Shown here: positions 49,790-58,958 of the stretch, in pieces
Layout of the letters: each line of letters begins with the position of its first letter
Position numbering within the stretch: the first letter of the stretch is position 1
NCBI RefSeq assembly: GCF_023703415.1
Contig: NZ_JAGMTU010000003.1
Coordinates: forward strand, 62,001 to 126,000
Length of the DNA stretch: 64,000 nucleotides
Source of the DNA: Microbacterium sp. USTB-Y
Lineage (GTDB): Bacteria; Actinomycetota; Actinomycetes; Actinomycetales; Microbacteriaceae
Reading direction: 5' to 3'
Notes under the pieces: generated by a model
Databases searched by the model: none
What the model was told of the DNA's origin: nothing
What the model saw: only the letters and a program-made list of their open reading frames with translations
Program-made: the position numbers and the translations under genes

Positions 49790-52402
49790 ATGACCGACGG
49801 ACAAGTGCTCGAGTTCTCGCACGCGACGAAGCGCTTCGGCGTTCTGACCGCTGTCGACGACCTCTCCGCCCGCATCGAGCCCGGTGCGGTGACCGCGTTC
49901 CTCGGCCCCAACGGCGCCGGCAAGACGACCTCCCTGCGGCTGCTGCTCGGCCAGATCCGCCCGACCTCCGGCACGGCCACGATCGGCGGCGTCACGCACG
50001 CAGAACTGCGCCATCCGCTGCGCACGATCGGATCCGTGCTCGAGGAGGCCGTCTACCGGCCCCGCCGCACCGCACCCCGCCAGCTGTCGATCGCGGCCAA
50101 GGCGAACGGGATCCCGCTCTCCCGCGTCGACGAGGTGCTCTCGCTCGTGGGCCTGCAGAACGAGACCGAGACGCGCATCGGCGCCTACTCGCTCGGCATG
50201 CGCCAGCGTCTCAGCGTCGCCGGCGCTCTGCTCGGCGACCCCGGCGCGCTCGTGCTCGACGAACCGGCGAACGGCCTCGACCCCGAGGGCATCCGCTGGA
50301 TGCGCCTGCTGATGCGCCGCCTGGCCGACGAGGGACGCACGGTGCTCGTCTCGTCGCACGTGCTGAGCGAGATCGAGCAGATCGCCGACAACGTGCTGGT
50401 GCTCTCGAAGGGCCGGCTGGTCTACGCCGACAGCATCGGCAAGCTGTCGGATCCCACCACGGGCTCCGTCGTCGTCGACGCCGACGACAGGGCGGCCCTC
50501 ACCCGCGCGCTGCGCGAGGCCGGGCTGAGCTTCGACGTGCTGCGCTCCGGCCTCACGGTGCACAACACCGACGCCGCCGCGGTCGGCGCGGTCGCCGCGT
50601 CGGCGGGGCTGGCGCTCACCACGCTGCAGCAGCGCGGGCCGAGCCTGGAGGAGGTCTTCCTCGACCTCGTGCACGGCCGTCGCAGCCCGATCACCGGCGC
50701 GATCCCGGTGGTGACTCCGCCCGGCGACGCCGCGGCTCCCCTTGGCGTCCCCGGGACTCCCGTCGCGGAGGACGCCGAGCCGGCCGAGAGCGCGGAGACC
50801 GAGGACGCCGAGGCCGAGGAAGCCGCGCCGGCCGAGGACGCAACCCTCGTGACCCCGCCCGTCGCCGGCCTGTTCGGCGCGGCCGCCGCCGTGCCCGTCG
50901 TCGCCGCCGGAGCCGGGGCCGCGGACCTGTTCGGCGCACCCGCTGCGACGGCCGACGAGGCCGACGCGAACACGGTGGCGATCCCCACGACCCGCCGCGA
51001 GGCCGCGGAGTACGCCGCCGCGCAGAACGCTCAGGACGAGGGCGAGGGCACCGCCGAGGCAGACGATTCCGCACCGGAGGAAGACCAGGGCGCCGAGCCC
51101 GACGGCACTCCGGAGGAAGGCGCCGCTGCGGAGGCCGAGTCGTCGAGCGATGCGGCCGAGCAGGATGCGGAGGACGCGGAGGAGCACTCCGACGGTCCCT
51201 CCGACGGCGAGGCCGAGGCCCTGGCCGAGGAGGGCTCCGAGGCCGAGGCGCACGAGGGCGACGCGGCCGGATCCGAGGACGCCGGAGAGCAGCACTCCGA
51301 GGCGCCGGGCGAGACCGACGACGCGACGCAGCCGGAGGCTCCCGCCGAGGACGAGCCCGCCGAGGATGCCGACAAGGACGAGCCCGCCGAGGAACCCGCC
51401 GAGGACGCCGACAAGGACGAGCCCGACGCGATCGCCGCGGGCATCGCGCTGACGGCCCCGATCGTCACCGACGACGCGCATGGCGAGCCGCGGCACGAGG
51501 ACGGGCACGAGCAGGCGGGATCCGAGGAGCAGGTCGGATCCGCGGAGCAGGCCGGATCCGAGGACGGCGCGCCGCTCGGCGACGGGCATTCCGACGCCCC
51601 GCTCACGCACGCCGCCGACGGCGCCGAGGACGAGCAGGGCACCGCGCTCGGCTCGTTCGAGACCGCCGCGCTCACGATCCCCGCCGAGGCCGCCGCGGTG
51701 TCGTTCGACGACCTGATCACCGGCGTCCCGCTGGCCGTGCAGGATCCGGAGCACACCGACCACGATGGGACCGAGGACCAGGACGGCGCATCCGAGCAGC
51801 ACGAAGCCGACTCCGAGCAGCGCGAGCCGGGCGGGGAAGGCGAGGACGTCGAGCAGGACGCGCACTCCAACGACGACGCGCAGGACGGGACCGCCGAGCA
51901 CCACGACATCGACGACGCCCCGACCGCCGCGACCACGGTCATCACCACGCCGTCCCCCGAGGACGAGTTCATCACCCCCGAGCCGAGCACCGAGACCGCG
52001 CAGATCGCGGGCATCGAGATCTTCGACGCCCTCGCCGAGGGACGCACCCAGGAGATCCAGGTCATCCTCGACGAGGCGCCGGACGATGACGACGATCTCG
52101 AGGATGTGACCCAGGGCGAGATCCACCACGACGACGACCCGCGGGCCGCCGCCGTCAGTGCATCGCTCGCCGCCGCGGCGCGGGCCTTCTACAACGACGA
52201 CGCCCCCTCGTACACCCCCGGCCCGACGGGCGAGGAGCAGCCTGCGCCGGAGCACGCCGAGCACGATCAGGGCGAGGCCGAGGAATCGCGCGACCAGGGC
52301 GAGGGACAGGACTCGCACGACCACGGCGACGGACAGGACTCGCACGACCACGGCGACGGACAGAACTCGCACGACCACGACGGCGAGCACTCCGGGAACT
52401 GA
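49790..52402 (+). CDS. ABC transporter ATP-binding protein with a very long acidic C-terminal tail
   Basis: An 870-residue protein. Residues 1-297 are an ABC ATPase of the ABC-2 type: Walker A GPNGAGKTT (39-47), signature YSLGMRQRL (133-141), Walker B ALVLDEP (153-159), H-loop His190. From about residue 300 the protein is a low-complexity Glu/Asp/Ala/Pro tail of ~570 residues, with DEPAEDADKDEPAEEP-type repeats and ending in three copies of GQDSHDHGD, rich in His and Asp. The open frame, codon usage and lack of stops show it is one gene. No permease gene is adjacent. GAGAGG precedes the ATG. The tail is not part of any ABC family I know. Confidence 0.88.
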   Translation: MTDGQVLEFSHATKRFGVLTAVDDLSARIEPGAVTAFLGPNGAGKTTSLRLLLGQIRPTSGTATIGGVTHAELRHPLRTIGSVLEEAVYRPRRTAPRQLSIAAKANGIPLSRVDEVLSLVGLQNETETRIGAYSLGMRQRLSVAGALLGDPGALVLDEPANGLDPEGIRWMRLLMRRLADEGRTVLVSSHVLSEIEQIADNVLVLSKGRLVYADSIGKLSDPTTGSVVVDADDRAALTRALREAGLSFDVLRSGLTVHNTDAAAVGAVAASAGLALTTLQQRGPSLEEVFLDLVHGRRSPITGAIPVVTPPGDAAAPLGVPGTPVAEDAEPAESAETEDAEAEEAAPAEDATLVTPPVAGLFGAAAAVPVVAAGAGAADLFGAPAATADEADANTVAIPTTRREAAEYAAAQNAQDEGEGTAEADDSAPEEDQGAEPDGTPEEGAAAEAESSSDAAEQDAEDAEEHSDGPSDGEAEALAEEGSEAEAHEGDAAGSEDAGEQHSEAPGETDDATQPEAPAEDEPAEDADKDEPAEEPAEDADKDEPDAIAAGIALTAPIVTDDAHGEPRHEDGHEQAGSEEQVGSAEQAGSEDGAPLGDGHSDAPLTHAADGAEDEQGTALGSFETAALTIPAEAAAVSFDDLITGVPLAVQDPEHTDHDGTEDQDGASEQHEADSEQREPGGEGEDVEQDAHSNDDAQDGTAEHHDIDDAPTAATTVITTPSPEDEFITPEPSTETAQIAGIEIFDALAEGRTQEIQVILDEAPDDDDDLEDVTQGEIHHDDDPRAAAVSASLAAAARAFYNDDAPSYTPGPTGEEQPAPEHAEHDQGEAEESRDQGEGQDSHDHGDGQDSHDHGDGQNSHDHDGEHSGN

Positions 52403-52410
52403 TCCCGCAC

Positions 52411-52484
52411 CCTCCGGAAACGGAGTCGTCCCCCTGAGCACGGTCCATGGACCGTTCCCAGGGGGACGACTCCGTTTCCGGGAG
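52411..52484. repeat. Inverted repeat, family C, copy 3
   Basis: An almost continuous 74-base palindrome with arms of ~36 bases (core CGGTCCATGGACCG), 8 bases after the acidic ABC gene stop. The arm core GGAGTCGTCCCCCTGAGCAC matches the other two copies. Confidence 0.88.
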
Positions 52485-52529
52485 GATCCGGGTCCGCGAT
52501 CCCGGGATCCGGCGGTGCTGGTCGGCGCC

Positions 52530-52628
52530 GTGCGCACAATTCAGGCTGGACACCCGTCGGTGCCGATCAGAGCCGCGCGTTCCGCGCCGACCCGCTGCCG
52601 TGGCCGGAAGATGGCCTGAGTCGTGCAC
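52530..52628. repeat. Inverted repeat, family D, copy 4
   Basis: Ends GTGCGCACAATTCAGGCT and GGCCTGAGTCGTGCAC around a ~65-base core, 22 bases beyond the stop of the leftward hypothetical gene. Confidence 0.7.
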
Positions 52629-52650
52629 GGCCCCGCCCGGGGCTCTCGGC

Positions 52651-53106
52651 TCAGGCCGGGCGGACCGCCGGCTTGCGCTTGCGCGAGGATCCAGCCGATT
52701 CCACGACGGGGATGGCGCCGGTCGCCGCGATGTCGGTGACCTCGGCGAGCTCGCTCGTGGCGTCGAGGCGGAGCGCCTGGGCGAGCGCCAGCCCGTGCCG
52801 AGTGGTGAGCACGAGACGCTGGAACTCGGCACCCTCGAGGTCGATCACGACACTCGGCTTGTGCCGCCGGATGAGGACGAAGTCGTCGCCGTTCGCCGAT
52901 TTCCAGGTGCCGGCGGCGAGCACGAGCGGCACGTGGGTGCCGGGACTGCCCACGCCGCGGAGCCACGTCCAGGCGTCGTCGGTCAGCTGCACCTTCACGA
53001 TCGTCTCGCGGGCGATGTGCAGGTTGTCGCGGCGGAACGAGACGGCGCGCTCGAGCGGAGACAGCTCCACCTCGAGGCGGGTCCGATCCAGCAGCAGCGT
53101 CACCAT
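52651..53106 (-). CDS. Hypothetical protein, possibly PH-like
   Basis: A 151-residue protein. The first ~115 residues look like an all-beta domain (VTLLLDRTRLEVELSPLERA, FVLIRRHKPSVVIDLEG) ending in a helix, as in bacterial PH-like domains; the tail is basic (SSRKRKPAVRPA). I do not recognise a named family. CAGACT lies 6 bases before the ATG without Shine-Dalgarno, matching the leaderless pattern of hemQ. Function unknown. Confidence 0.65.
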   Translation of the reverse strand: MVTLLLDRTRLEVELSPLERAVSFRRDNLHIARETIVKVQLTDDAWTWLRGVGSPGTHVPLVLAAGTWKSANGDDFVLIRRHKPSVVIDLEGAEFQRLVLTTRHGLALAQALRLDATSELAEVTDIAATGAIPVVESAGSSRKRKPAVRPA

Positions 53107-53261
53107 CGTCCCAGTCTGCCAGCGCTCCGCGGCATTGACCTGCGAGGCACCTCACAGGACGGCAACGATCCGGCTGGCGGAGATCCACAATCCGGATCCC
53201 GACCGTGCCCGCGCCCGGGCCCGGCGCGGGGGTACCCCGCCGGATCGGTCGCCCGCCCCGC

Positions 53262-53346
53262 TCGCACAACTCAGGCCAGGACCTGCCCCGACCGGCCTCT
53301 GGCCTCCGCATCCCCCGATCCGGCCGGCTTCAGCCTGAATTGCGCA
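53262..53346. repeat. Inverted repeat, family D, copy 5
   Basis: Ends TCGCACAACTCAGGC and CAGCCTGAATTGCGCA around a ~55-base core, 97 bases 3' of the hemL stop. Confidence 0.75.
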
Positions 53347-53350
53347 GGCA

Positions 53351-53435
53351 CGCGTCGCCGACGTCCCCCGCCGAGCCGACCGTGCGCCGCGCGGGTCGCG
53401 GCCGAGCCGCGTCGCCGACGTCCCCCGCCGAGCCG
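53351..53435. repeat. 28-base direct repeat
   Basis: Bases 53351-53378 and 53408-53435 are identical (GTCGCCGACGTCCCCCGCCG core), separated by 29 bases, immediately 3' of hemL. Confidence 0.85.
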
Positions 53436-53442
53436 CGCCGGC

Positions 53443-54765
53443 TCAGGCCGTCGCGCGGGCCGCGGCCTCGGCCGCCGCCGGAAGCGCGGCCTCGATCGCG
53501 GCGAGCTCGACGTCGCCGTGCGCCGCCGTGAGAAACCAGGCCTCGAACACGCTCGGCGGCAGGGCCACGCCCTGCTCGCGCATCGCGTGGAAGAACGGCG
53601 CGTACCGGAACGTCTGCTGGGCCTGGGCCTCGGCGTAGTCCCGCGGGGCCGTCTCGGCGAAGGCCACCCCGAACAGGTTGCCCGCCCGCGGCACCGCATG
53701 CACGACGCCCGCGTCGGTCAGTGCGCGGTCGAGCGCGTCCGACAGGCGCACCGCGGCGGCGTCGATCCGCGCGTACACCTCCGGCGTCGCGAGGCGCAGC
53801 GTCGCCAGTCCCGCGGCCACCGAGAGGGGGTTCCCGCTCAGGGTGCCCGCCTGGTAGACCGGGCCGGTCGGCGCCAGCTGGTCCATGACCTCGGCACGGC
53901 CGCCGAGCGCGGCGAGCGGCATCCCGCCGCCGACGACCTTGCCGAACGTGATGATGTCGGGCAGGTACGCCTCGCCGGCGGCCTGCTGCAGACCCCAGAA
54001 GCCGGCGGGATGCACGCGGAACCCGGTGAGCACCTCGTCCAGGATCATCAGGGCGCCGTGCGCGTGCGCGGTCTCGGCGATGAGCTGGTTGAACCCGGGC
54101 TGCGGGGCGACGACGCCCATGTTCGCCGCGGAGGCCTCCACGATGACGGCCGCGATGCGGTCGCCGTGCTCGGCGAACACGGCGGCGAGAGCCTCCGGGG
54201 AGTTGTAGTCGATGACGAGCGTCTGCGCCGCGATCGGAGCGGGAACGCCCGCGGATCCGGGCAGGGCGAGGGTCGCCACACCGGATCCGGCGGCAGCCAG
54301 CAGCCCGTCCGAGTGCCCGTGGTAGTGCCCGGCGAACTTCACGAGCAGGTCGCGTCCGGTCGCGCCGCGCGCGAGCCGGATCGCGGTCATGGTCGCCTCC
54401 GTGCCCGTGGAGACCAGGCGCACGCGCTCGACGGGCCGGGCCTCGCCGTGCCGCACCCGATCGGCGATGAGGGCGGCGAGCTCGACCTCGCCCTCGGTCG
54501 GGGCGCCGAACGACAGGCCGCGGGTCGCGGACTCCTGCACCGCGGCGACCACCTCGGGGTGCGCGTGCCCGAGCAGTGCCGGCCCCCAGGATGCGACGAG
54601 GTCGAGGTACGTCGTGCCGGCCGCATCCGTGACCGTCGCGCCGGAGGCGCTCGCGAGGAACCGCGGCGTGCCGCCGACCGAGCCGTAGGCGCGCACGGGC
54701 GAGTTCACCCCGCCGGGGATCACGGCACGGGCGGCGTCGAACAGGTCGTCATTGCGGTCGGTCAT
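53443..54765 (-). CDS. hemL: Glutamate-1-semialdehyde 2,1-aminomutase
   Basis: A 440-residue PLP enzyme that converts glutamate-1-semialdehyde to 5-aminolevulinate. [16 protein letters not shown] (substrate/PLP loop), [19 protein letters not shown], and [14 protein letters not shown] with the PLP lysine identify it. Last gene of the hemQ-C-D-B-L run, 87 bases after hemB. GGGAGA lies 10 bases upstream of the ATG. Works with HemA, encoded at 62626, to start heme synthesis from glutamyl-tRNA. Confidence 0.96.
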   Translation of the reverse strand: MTDRNDDLFDAARAVIPGGVNSPVRAYGSVGGTPRFLASASGATVTDAAGTTYLDLVASWGPALLGHAHPEVVAAVQESATRGLSFGAPTEGEVELAALIADRVRHGEARPVERVRLVSTGTEATMTAIRLARGATGRDLLVKFAGHYHGHSDGLLAAAGSGVATLALPGSAGVPAPIAAQTLVIDYNSPEALAAVFAEHGDRIAAVIVEASAANMGVVAPQPGFNQLIAETAHAHGALMILDEVLTGFRVHPAGFWGLQQAAGEAYLPDIITFGKVVGGGMPLAALGGRAEVMDQLAPTGPVYQAGTLSGNPLSVAAGLATLRLATPEVYARIDAAAVRLSDALDRALTDAGVVHAVPRAGNLFGVAFAETAPRDYAEAQAQQTFRYAPFFHAMREQGVALPPSVFEAWFLTAAHGDVELAAIEAALPAAAEAAARATA

Positions 54766-54852
54766 GGATCCATTCTCCCGGAGGCGGCTGTGCCGTTCCT
54801 GCTCGGAGGGAACGGCCGGGCGCCCTGCGCCGCGGGCACGGCCGGGCAGCCG

Positions 54853-55878
54853 TCAGCCCCGCGCGACCCAGCGGGCGGCCTCGGTCGCCCAGTAGGTGAG
54901 CACGGCGTCGGCGCCTGCGCGGCGGATCGACAGCAGCGACTCCAGGATCGTGCGCTCGCGGTCGAGCCAGCCGTTCTGCGCGGCGGCCTCGATCATCGCG
55001 TACTCCCCCGACACCTGGTACGCCCAGACGGGCACGCGCACGCTGTCGCGCACCTCGCGCAGCACGTCGAGGAACGCCATCGCGGGCTTGACCATCACGA
55101 CGTCGGCGCCCTCAGCCTCGTCCAGCAGCGCCTCGCGCACGCCCTCGCGCCGGTTGCCCGGGTCGAGCTGATACGTGCGGCGGTCGCCCTGCAGCTGCGA
55201 GTCGACGGCCTCGCGGAACGGCCCGTAGAACGCGCTCGCGTACTTGGCCGCGTAGCCGAGCAGCAGCACGTCGGGGAAGCCCTCGGCGTCCAGCGCGTGG
55301 CGCACCGCGGCGACCTGGCCGTCCATCATGCCGCTCAGCCCGAGCAACTGCGAACCGGCGCGGGCCTGGGCCAGCGCCATCGCCACGTACCGCTCCAGGG
55401 TCGCGTCGTTGTCGACGGAGCCGTCCGCGGCCAGCACGCCGCAGTGGCCGTGGTCGGTGAACTCGTCCAGGCACAGGTCGGTCTGCACGACGAGCGCGTC
55501 GCCGACCTCGGCCGCCACGGCGGCGGTCGCGACGTTGAGGATCCCGTCCGGGTCGTCCGCCCCGGATCCGATCGCGTCGCGCACGGCGGGCACGCCGAAC
55601 AGCATCACACCGGTGACGCCGGCCTCGGCGGCCTCGACCGCCGCGCGGCGCAGCGAGTCGAGCGAATGCTGCACGACACCGGGCATGGATCCGATCGGCG
55701 TCGGCTCGGTGATTCCCTCGCGCACGAAGGCCGGGAGGACGAGGTGCCGCGGAAGCAGATCCGTCTCGCGCGCGATCGAGCGCACCGCGGCGGACTGACG
55801 CAGCCGGCGCGGGCGGACGTCGGGGAAGCCGGCCGACGCGCCCAGCCCTGCGGCGCCGGAGCGGAATCCGCCGGTCAC
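54853..55878 (-). CDS. hemB: 5-aminolevulinate dehydratase (porphobilinogen synthase)
   Basis: A 341-residue enzyme joining two 5-aminolevulinate molecules to porphobilinogen. [15 protein letters not shown] and [13 protein letters not shown] carry the two active-site lysines. The metal segment reads [14 protein letters not shown], with two Cys and an Asp, as usual in actinobacteria, between the Zn and Mg types. It starts with GTG at 55878 overlapping the hemD stop as GTGA, so the genes are coupled; the N terminus then reads VTGGFRSG and is slightly longer than average. Confidence 0.95.
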   Translation of the reverse strand: MTGGFRSGAAGLGASAGFPDVRPRRLRQSAAVRSIARETDLLPRHLVLPAFVREGITEPTPIGSMPGVVQHSLDSLRRAAVEAAEAGVTGVMLFGVPAVRDAIGSGADDPDGILNVATAAVAAEVGDALVVQTDLCLDEFTDHGHCGVLAADGSVDNDATLERYVAMALAQARAGSQLLGLSGMMDGQVAAVRHALDAEGFPDVLLLGYAAKYASAFYGPFREAVDSQLQGDRRTYQLDPGNRREGVREALLDEAEGADVVMVKPAMAFLDVLREVRDSVRVPVWAYQVSGEYAMIEAAAQNGWLDRERTILESLLSIRRAGADAVLTYWATEAARWVARG

Positions 55879-56675
55879 GGTGCGAACTCGTCGGCCGCGT
55901 GCGGGAGGGTGAAGTGCGAGACCGCGTCGATGAGCGCATCGACGGTCTGCTTGTCGGCGACCACCGTGATCGGCAGCCCCGCCCTCTTCGCATCCTTCGC
56001 GGTGCGGGGGCCGATCGCGGCGAGGAGCGTGGTGTCGGGGATCTCGGGGAACTGCTCGCGCACCTGCTCGGCGACGGAGCCGCTCGTCACGAGGATCGCG
56101 TTGATCCGTCCGTTCTGCACGTCGCGCATGATCCGCTCGGTGACCGGGACGCCGACCGTGCGGTAGGCCACGACGCTCGAGACGCGGTGTCCCGCCTTCT
56201 TGAGCGACTTCGTCAGCAGCGGCTTCGCGATCTCGCTGCGCAGGGTGAGGATCCGTTTCGGCTCGGGCTCCAGATCGATGATCTGTCGGGCCATGCCCTC
56301 GGCCGAGTTGTCGTCCTCCGGCACGAGGTCGACGTGGTAGCCGACGGCCATGAGGGCGGCGGCGGTGGTCTCGCCGACGGCGGCGATCTTGGTGGAGGAG
56401 GGGATCTCGGCGCGGTGCGCGAAGAGCACGTCCACCGTGGTGGCGCTGGTGATCGTGAGCCAGTCGAACTCCCCGGCGGCGAGCTTCACGAGCGCGTCGT
56501 CGAGGGCCGCCTGGTCGTTCGTGGGTGCGAAGTTGATCAGCGGGGCGACCACCGGCACCGCGCCCTGGGCGCGCAGGCTCGCGGCGACGCCGTCGCCCCA
56601 GGGACCGCCGCGCGGCACGAGCACGCGCCAACCGGTCAGCGGCTTGGCCTCTTGCTTCGATTCAGTCATCATCAT
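55875..56675 (-). CDS. hemD: Uroporphyrinogen-III synthase
   Basis: A 266-residue HemD that closes hydroxymethylbilane to uroporphyrinogen III. The weakly conserved family shows [20 protein letters not shown] at the start, [24 protein letters not shown] and [12 protein letters not shown] at expected positions. Three successive ATG codons (56675, 56672, 56669) begin the frame; I take the first, 5 bases from the hemC stop. There is no clear Shine-Dalgarno, so translation is probably coupled to hemC. Confidence 0.92.
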   Translation of the reverse strand: MMMTESKQEAKPLTGWRVLVPRGGPWGDGVAASLRAQGAVPVVAPLINFAPTNDQAALDDALVKLAAGEFDWLTITSATTVDVLFAHRAEIPSSTKIAAVGETTAAALMAVGYHVDLVPEDDNSAEGMARQIIDLEPEPKRILTLRSEIAKPLLTKSLKKAGHRVSSVVAYRTVGVPVTERIMRDVQNGRINAILVTSGSVAEQVREQFPEIPDTTLLAAIGPRTAKDAKRAGLPITVVADKQTVDALIDAVSHFTLPHAADEFAP

Positions 56676-56680
56676 CGGGT

Positions 56681-57709
56681 TCAGGGGCGCGGAAGAAGGT
56701 CAGCCGCCCCACGTTCGAGCAGCCGATGGGCAACAGACAACCCGATCTCGCGGGCTGCGGCGATCGGGTCTGCTCCATCGGCAGAGTCCGCACCGTTGCC
56801 ACTGCCGTTGGCATGAATATACTCCTCGGCCGCCGCCTCCGCCTCCACGTGCGCTGGACGCAGCGCCTCGGTCACGTCGATCCCGATCCGCCAGCCGTCC
56901 TGCGGCGCGTAGACCACGGCGCGCACCCGGAGGTCCCCGCCTTCGAGCACGGCGTGCGCGGCCATCGGGGCCTGGCAGCCGGAATCCAGCCCCGCCAGCA
57001 CGGCCCGCTCGGCGGTCACGGCGATCCGGGTCGCCTCGTCGTCCAGTGCCGCCAGCGCGGCCATCAGGTCGTCCGGGGCATCGGTCGTGGTCTCCACGGC
57101 GAGAGCTCCCTGCCCGGGCGCGGTGGGCCACTCCGCGAGGCCGAGGCTCTCCGCCTTCAGGTCGCCGAGGGGGTCGCCGTCGAGCCGGCTGAGCCCCGCG
57201 GCCGCGAGGATCACGGCATCGAGCTCGCCGGTCGCGACCCGCTGCAGCCGCGAGTCGACGTTCCCGCGCAGATCCACTGTGCGCAGCCGGGGGTTGCGGA
57301 CGTGCACCTGCGCGATGCGCCGGGGCGAGCCCGTGCCGATCGCGGATCCGCTCTTCAGCTCGTGCAGCGCGGTCCCGTCCCGGGTGACGGCCACGTCGCG
57401 GGAGTCGGCGCGGGCCGGGGTCGCGGCGATGACCAGGCCCTCGGGCACCGTGGTGGGCAGATCCTTCAGAGAATGCACCAGCAGGTCGCACTCCCCGCGG
57501 CGCAGCGCATCGCGGAGGGCGGTGGCGAACACCCCCTGACCGCCGATCTCGCTGAGCGACGCGCGGTTGGTGTCGCCCTCGCTCGTGATGGGGACGAGCT
57601 CCACGCGGCGGCCGGAGACCTTCTCCAGCGCCTTCGCGACCTGCCCGGACTGCGCCTGCGCGAGGGCGCTGCGGCGGGTGCCGAGCCGGAGCGGGGCCGC
57701 GTCGGTCAC
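56681..57709 (-). CDS. hemC: Hydroxymethylbilane synthase (porphobilinogen deaminase)
   Basis: A 342-residue enzyme that polymerises four porphobilinogens. LGTRRSALAQAQ, VHSLKDLPT, TGSPRR and NVDSRL are the signature blocks; LDSGCQAPMAAHA contains the Cys that binds the dipyrromethane cofactor. The GTG start at 57709 overlaps the hemQ stop as GTGA (coupled). The C-terminal region has a short Gly/Ser/Asn/Asp-rich insert (ANGSGNGADSADGAD). Confidence 0.95.
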   Translation of the reverse strand: MTDAAPLRLGTRRSALAQAQSGQVAKALEKVSGRRVELVPITSEGDTNRASLSEIGGQGVFATALRDALRRGECDLLVHSLKDLPTTVPEGLVIAATPARADSRDVAVTRDGTALHELKSGSAIGTGSPRRIAQVHVRNPRLRTVDLRGNVDSRLQRVATGELDAVILAAAGLSRLDGDPLGDLKAESLGLAEWPTAPGQGALAVETTTDAPDDLMAALAALDDEATRIAVTAERAVLAGLDSGCQAPMAAHAVLEGGDLRVRAVVYAPQDGWRIGIDVTEALRPAHVEAEAAAEEYIHANGSGNGADSADGADPIAAAREIGLSVAHRLLERGAADLLPRP

Positions 57710-58410
57710 TGCAGCACCTCGGCGATCTCGTCGAAGCGCAGGCGGCGCCCCGTGTAGAAGGGCACCTCCTCCTTCACGTAGCGGCGCGCATCGGTGTACC
57801 GGAGATCGCGCATCAGGTCGACGAGCTCGGTCGGCTCGTCGGCCTCGAGCGGGAGCAGCCACTCGTAGTCGCCGAGCGCGAAGGCGGCGACCGTGTTGGC
57901 GAGGACCCCGCGGAAGGCGGCGCCGCGGCGGCCGTGCTCGGCGAGCATGCGGCGGCGCTCGTCCTCCTCGATGAGGTACCACTCGGGCGTGCGGACGAAC
58001 GGGTACAGGCAGAGCCAGCCCTTCGCGTCGACGCCGCGCAGGAAGCCGGGCACGTGCGCGCGGTTGAACTCCGCGTCGCGGTGCACGCCCATCACGTTCC
58101 AGACCGGCAGCAGGGTGCGCAGCAGCTCGGTGCGGCGCAGCCGGCGCAGCGCCTTCTGCAGTCCCTCGGGAGTGGGCCCGTGCAGCCACACCATGAGGTC
58201 GGCATCGGCCTTCAGGCCGGAGACGTCGTAGAAGCCGCGGACGCTGATGCCGCCGTCCTCGATGTGGCGGACGATGTCCTCCAGCTCGGTGGAGTCGGTC
58301 TCGAGCACCGGGGCGGCGGGGTCGCGGCGCCACACGGCCCAGAGGGTGAAACCCTGGGGCGAGGCGTCGGAGTCGGCGGCGAGCATGGGCGTTTCTGCAG
58401 CTTCAGCCAT
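57706..58410 (-). CDS. hemQ: Coproheme decarboxylase (chlorite dismutase-like)
   Basis: A 234-residue HemQ/ChdC, which converts coproheme to heme b in the coproporphyrin-dependent pathway of Gram-positive bacteria. TLWAVWRRD opens the first ferredoxin-like domain; LYPFVRTPEWYLI holds the catalytic Tyr region and MLAEHGRRGAAF the proximal His. The Cld distal Arg is not visible, as expected for HemQ. CAGACT lies 6 bases before the ATG at 58410, no Shine-Dalgarno (leaderless). It heads the hemQ-C-D-B-L operon, with overlapping or nearly touching genes down to hemB. Confidence 0.93.
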   Translation of the reverse strand: MAEAAETPMLAADSDASPQGFTLWAVWRRDPAAPVLETDSTELEDIVRHIEDGGISVRGFYDVSGLKADADLMVWLHGPTPEGLQKALRRLRRTELLRTLLPVWNVMGVHRDAEFNRAHVPGFLRGVDAKGWLCLYPFVRTPEWYLIEEDERRRMLAEHGRRGAAFRGVLANTVAAFALGDYEWLLPLEADEPTELVDLMRDLRYTDARRYVKEEVPFYTGRRLRFDEIAEVLQ

Positions 58411-58564
58411 GGGACCAGTCTGCCCCCTCCGCCTATGCGCCGGGGACTCGTGACGACACGCACCCGGATCCGGCCGGGATCCGGGCAGGATCCGGGCTCG
58501 GCACGGTCGGGCCGGCACGGTCCGGCGCGGCCCGGGGATCCAGCCTCCGGTGCGGCCCGTGTCC

Positions 58565-58641
58565 CGATCAGCACACGGTGTGACGATCAGCACACGGATC
58601 CGCCGGATCGGTGTGCTGATCGTGCCTCGGTGTGCTGATCG
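58565..58641. repeat. Nested double inverted repeat (family H) upstream of hemQ
   Basis: CGATCAGCACACGG occurs at 58565 and 58584; its near-complement CGGTGTGCTGATCG occurs at 58609 and 58628. The order A-A-A'-A' with a GGATCCGCCGGATCG centre allows a long cruciform or alternative hairpins. It lies 53 bases 3' of the DUF3618 gene and 155 bases upstream of hemQ. Confidence 0.85.
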
Positions 58642-58694
58642 TGACGGCGGAAGACCGTGCCCAGGACGCGCCCGGGACGCGCCGAGGACCGGCG

Positions 58695-58958
58695 TCAGCG
58701 GGCGATGCTGCGGGTGACGGCCCAGACCACGCCGCCGACGACCGCCGCGACGCCGACGACCGCGGCGAAGGCGCCGACCGGGTTGCGCTGCGCGAAGACG
58801 CGGGCCTTGCCGCCGGCCTTCTGCAGCTGACGCGGCACGTTCGTCTTGTCCTCGATCGCGAGCAGTGCGGCCTTCAGCTCGGCGCGGGCCGAGGCGACCG
58901 GGTCGACCAGGCCTGCCGGCACGGCCGTGCGCGGGATGTTCACCGGGTCAACGGCCAT
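58695..58958 (-). CDS. DUF3618-family small membrane protein
   Basis: An 87-residue protein: RAELKAALLAIEDKTNVPRQ is the DUF3618 hallmark, followed by one membrane helix (GAFAAVVGVAAVVGGVVWAV). It starts 11 bases inside the end of the Holin-X gene, so the two are coupled. DUF3618 and Holin-X neighbours are standard in actinobacteria; their role in envelope stress is only inferred. Confidence 0.85.
   Translation of the reverse strand: MAVDPVNIPRTAVPAGLVDPVASARAELKAALLAIEDKTNVPRQLQKAGGKARVFAQRNPVGAFAAVVGVAAVVGGVVWAVTRSIAR

Larger units (their letters stand above)
53107..53442. other. 336-base spacer with family D repeat and a direct repeat
   Basis: Between hemL and the hypothetical gene. It holds a family D inverted repeat (53262-53346) and two copies of a 28-base direct repeat at 53351 and 53408. 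No coding frame is credible. Confidence 0.7.

Noticed and set aside
49703..52537. A 944-codon open frame antisense to the acidic ABC gene
   Set aside because: It is open only because the acidic sense codons (GAG, GAC, GCC) read as Leu/Val/Gly on the other strand. It has no ribosome binding site and its composition is not protein-like.
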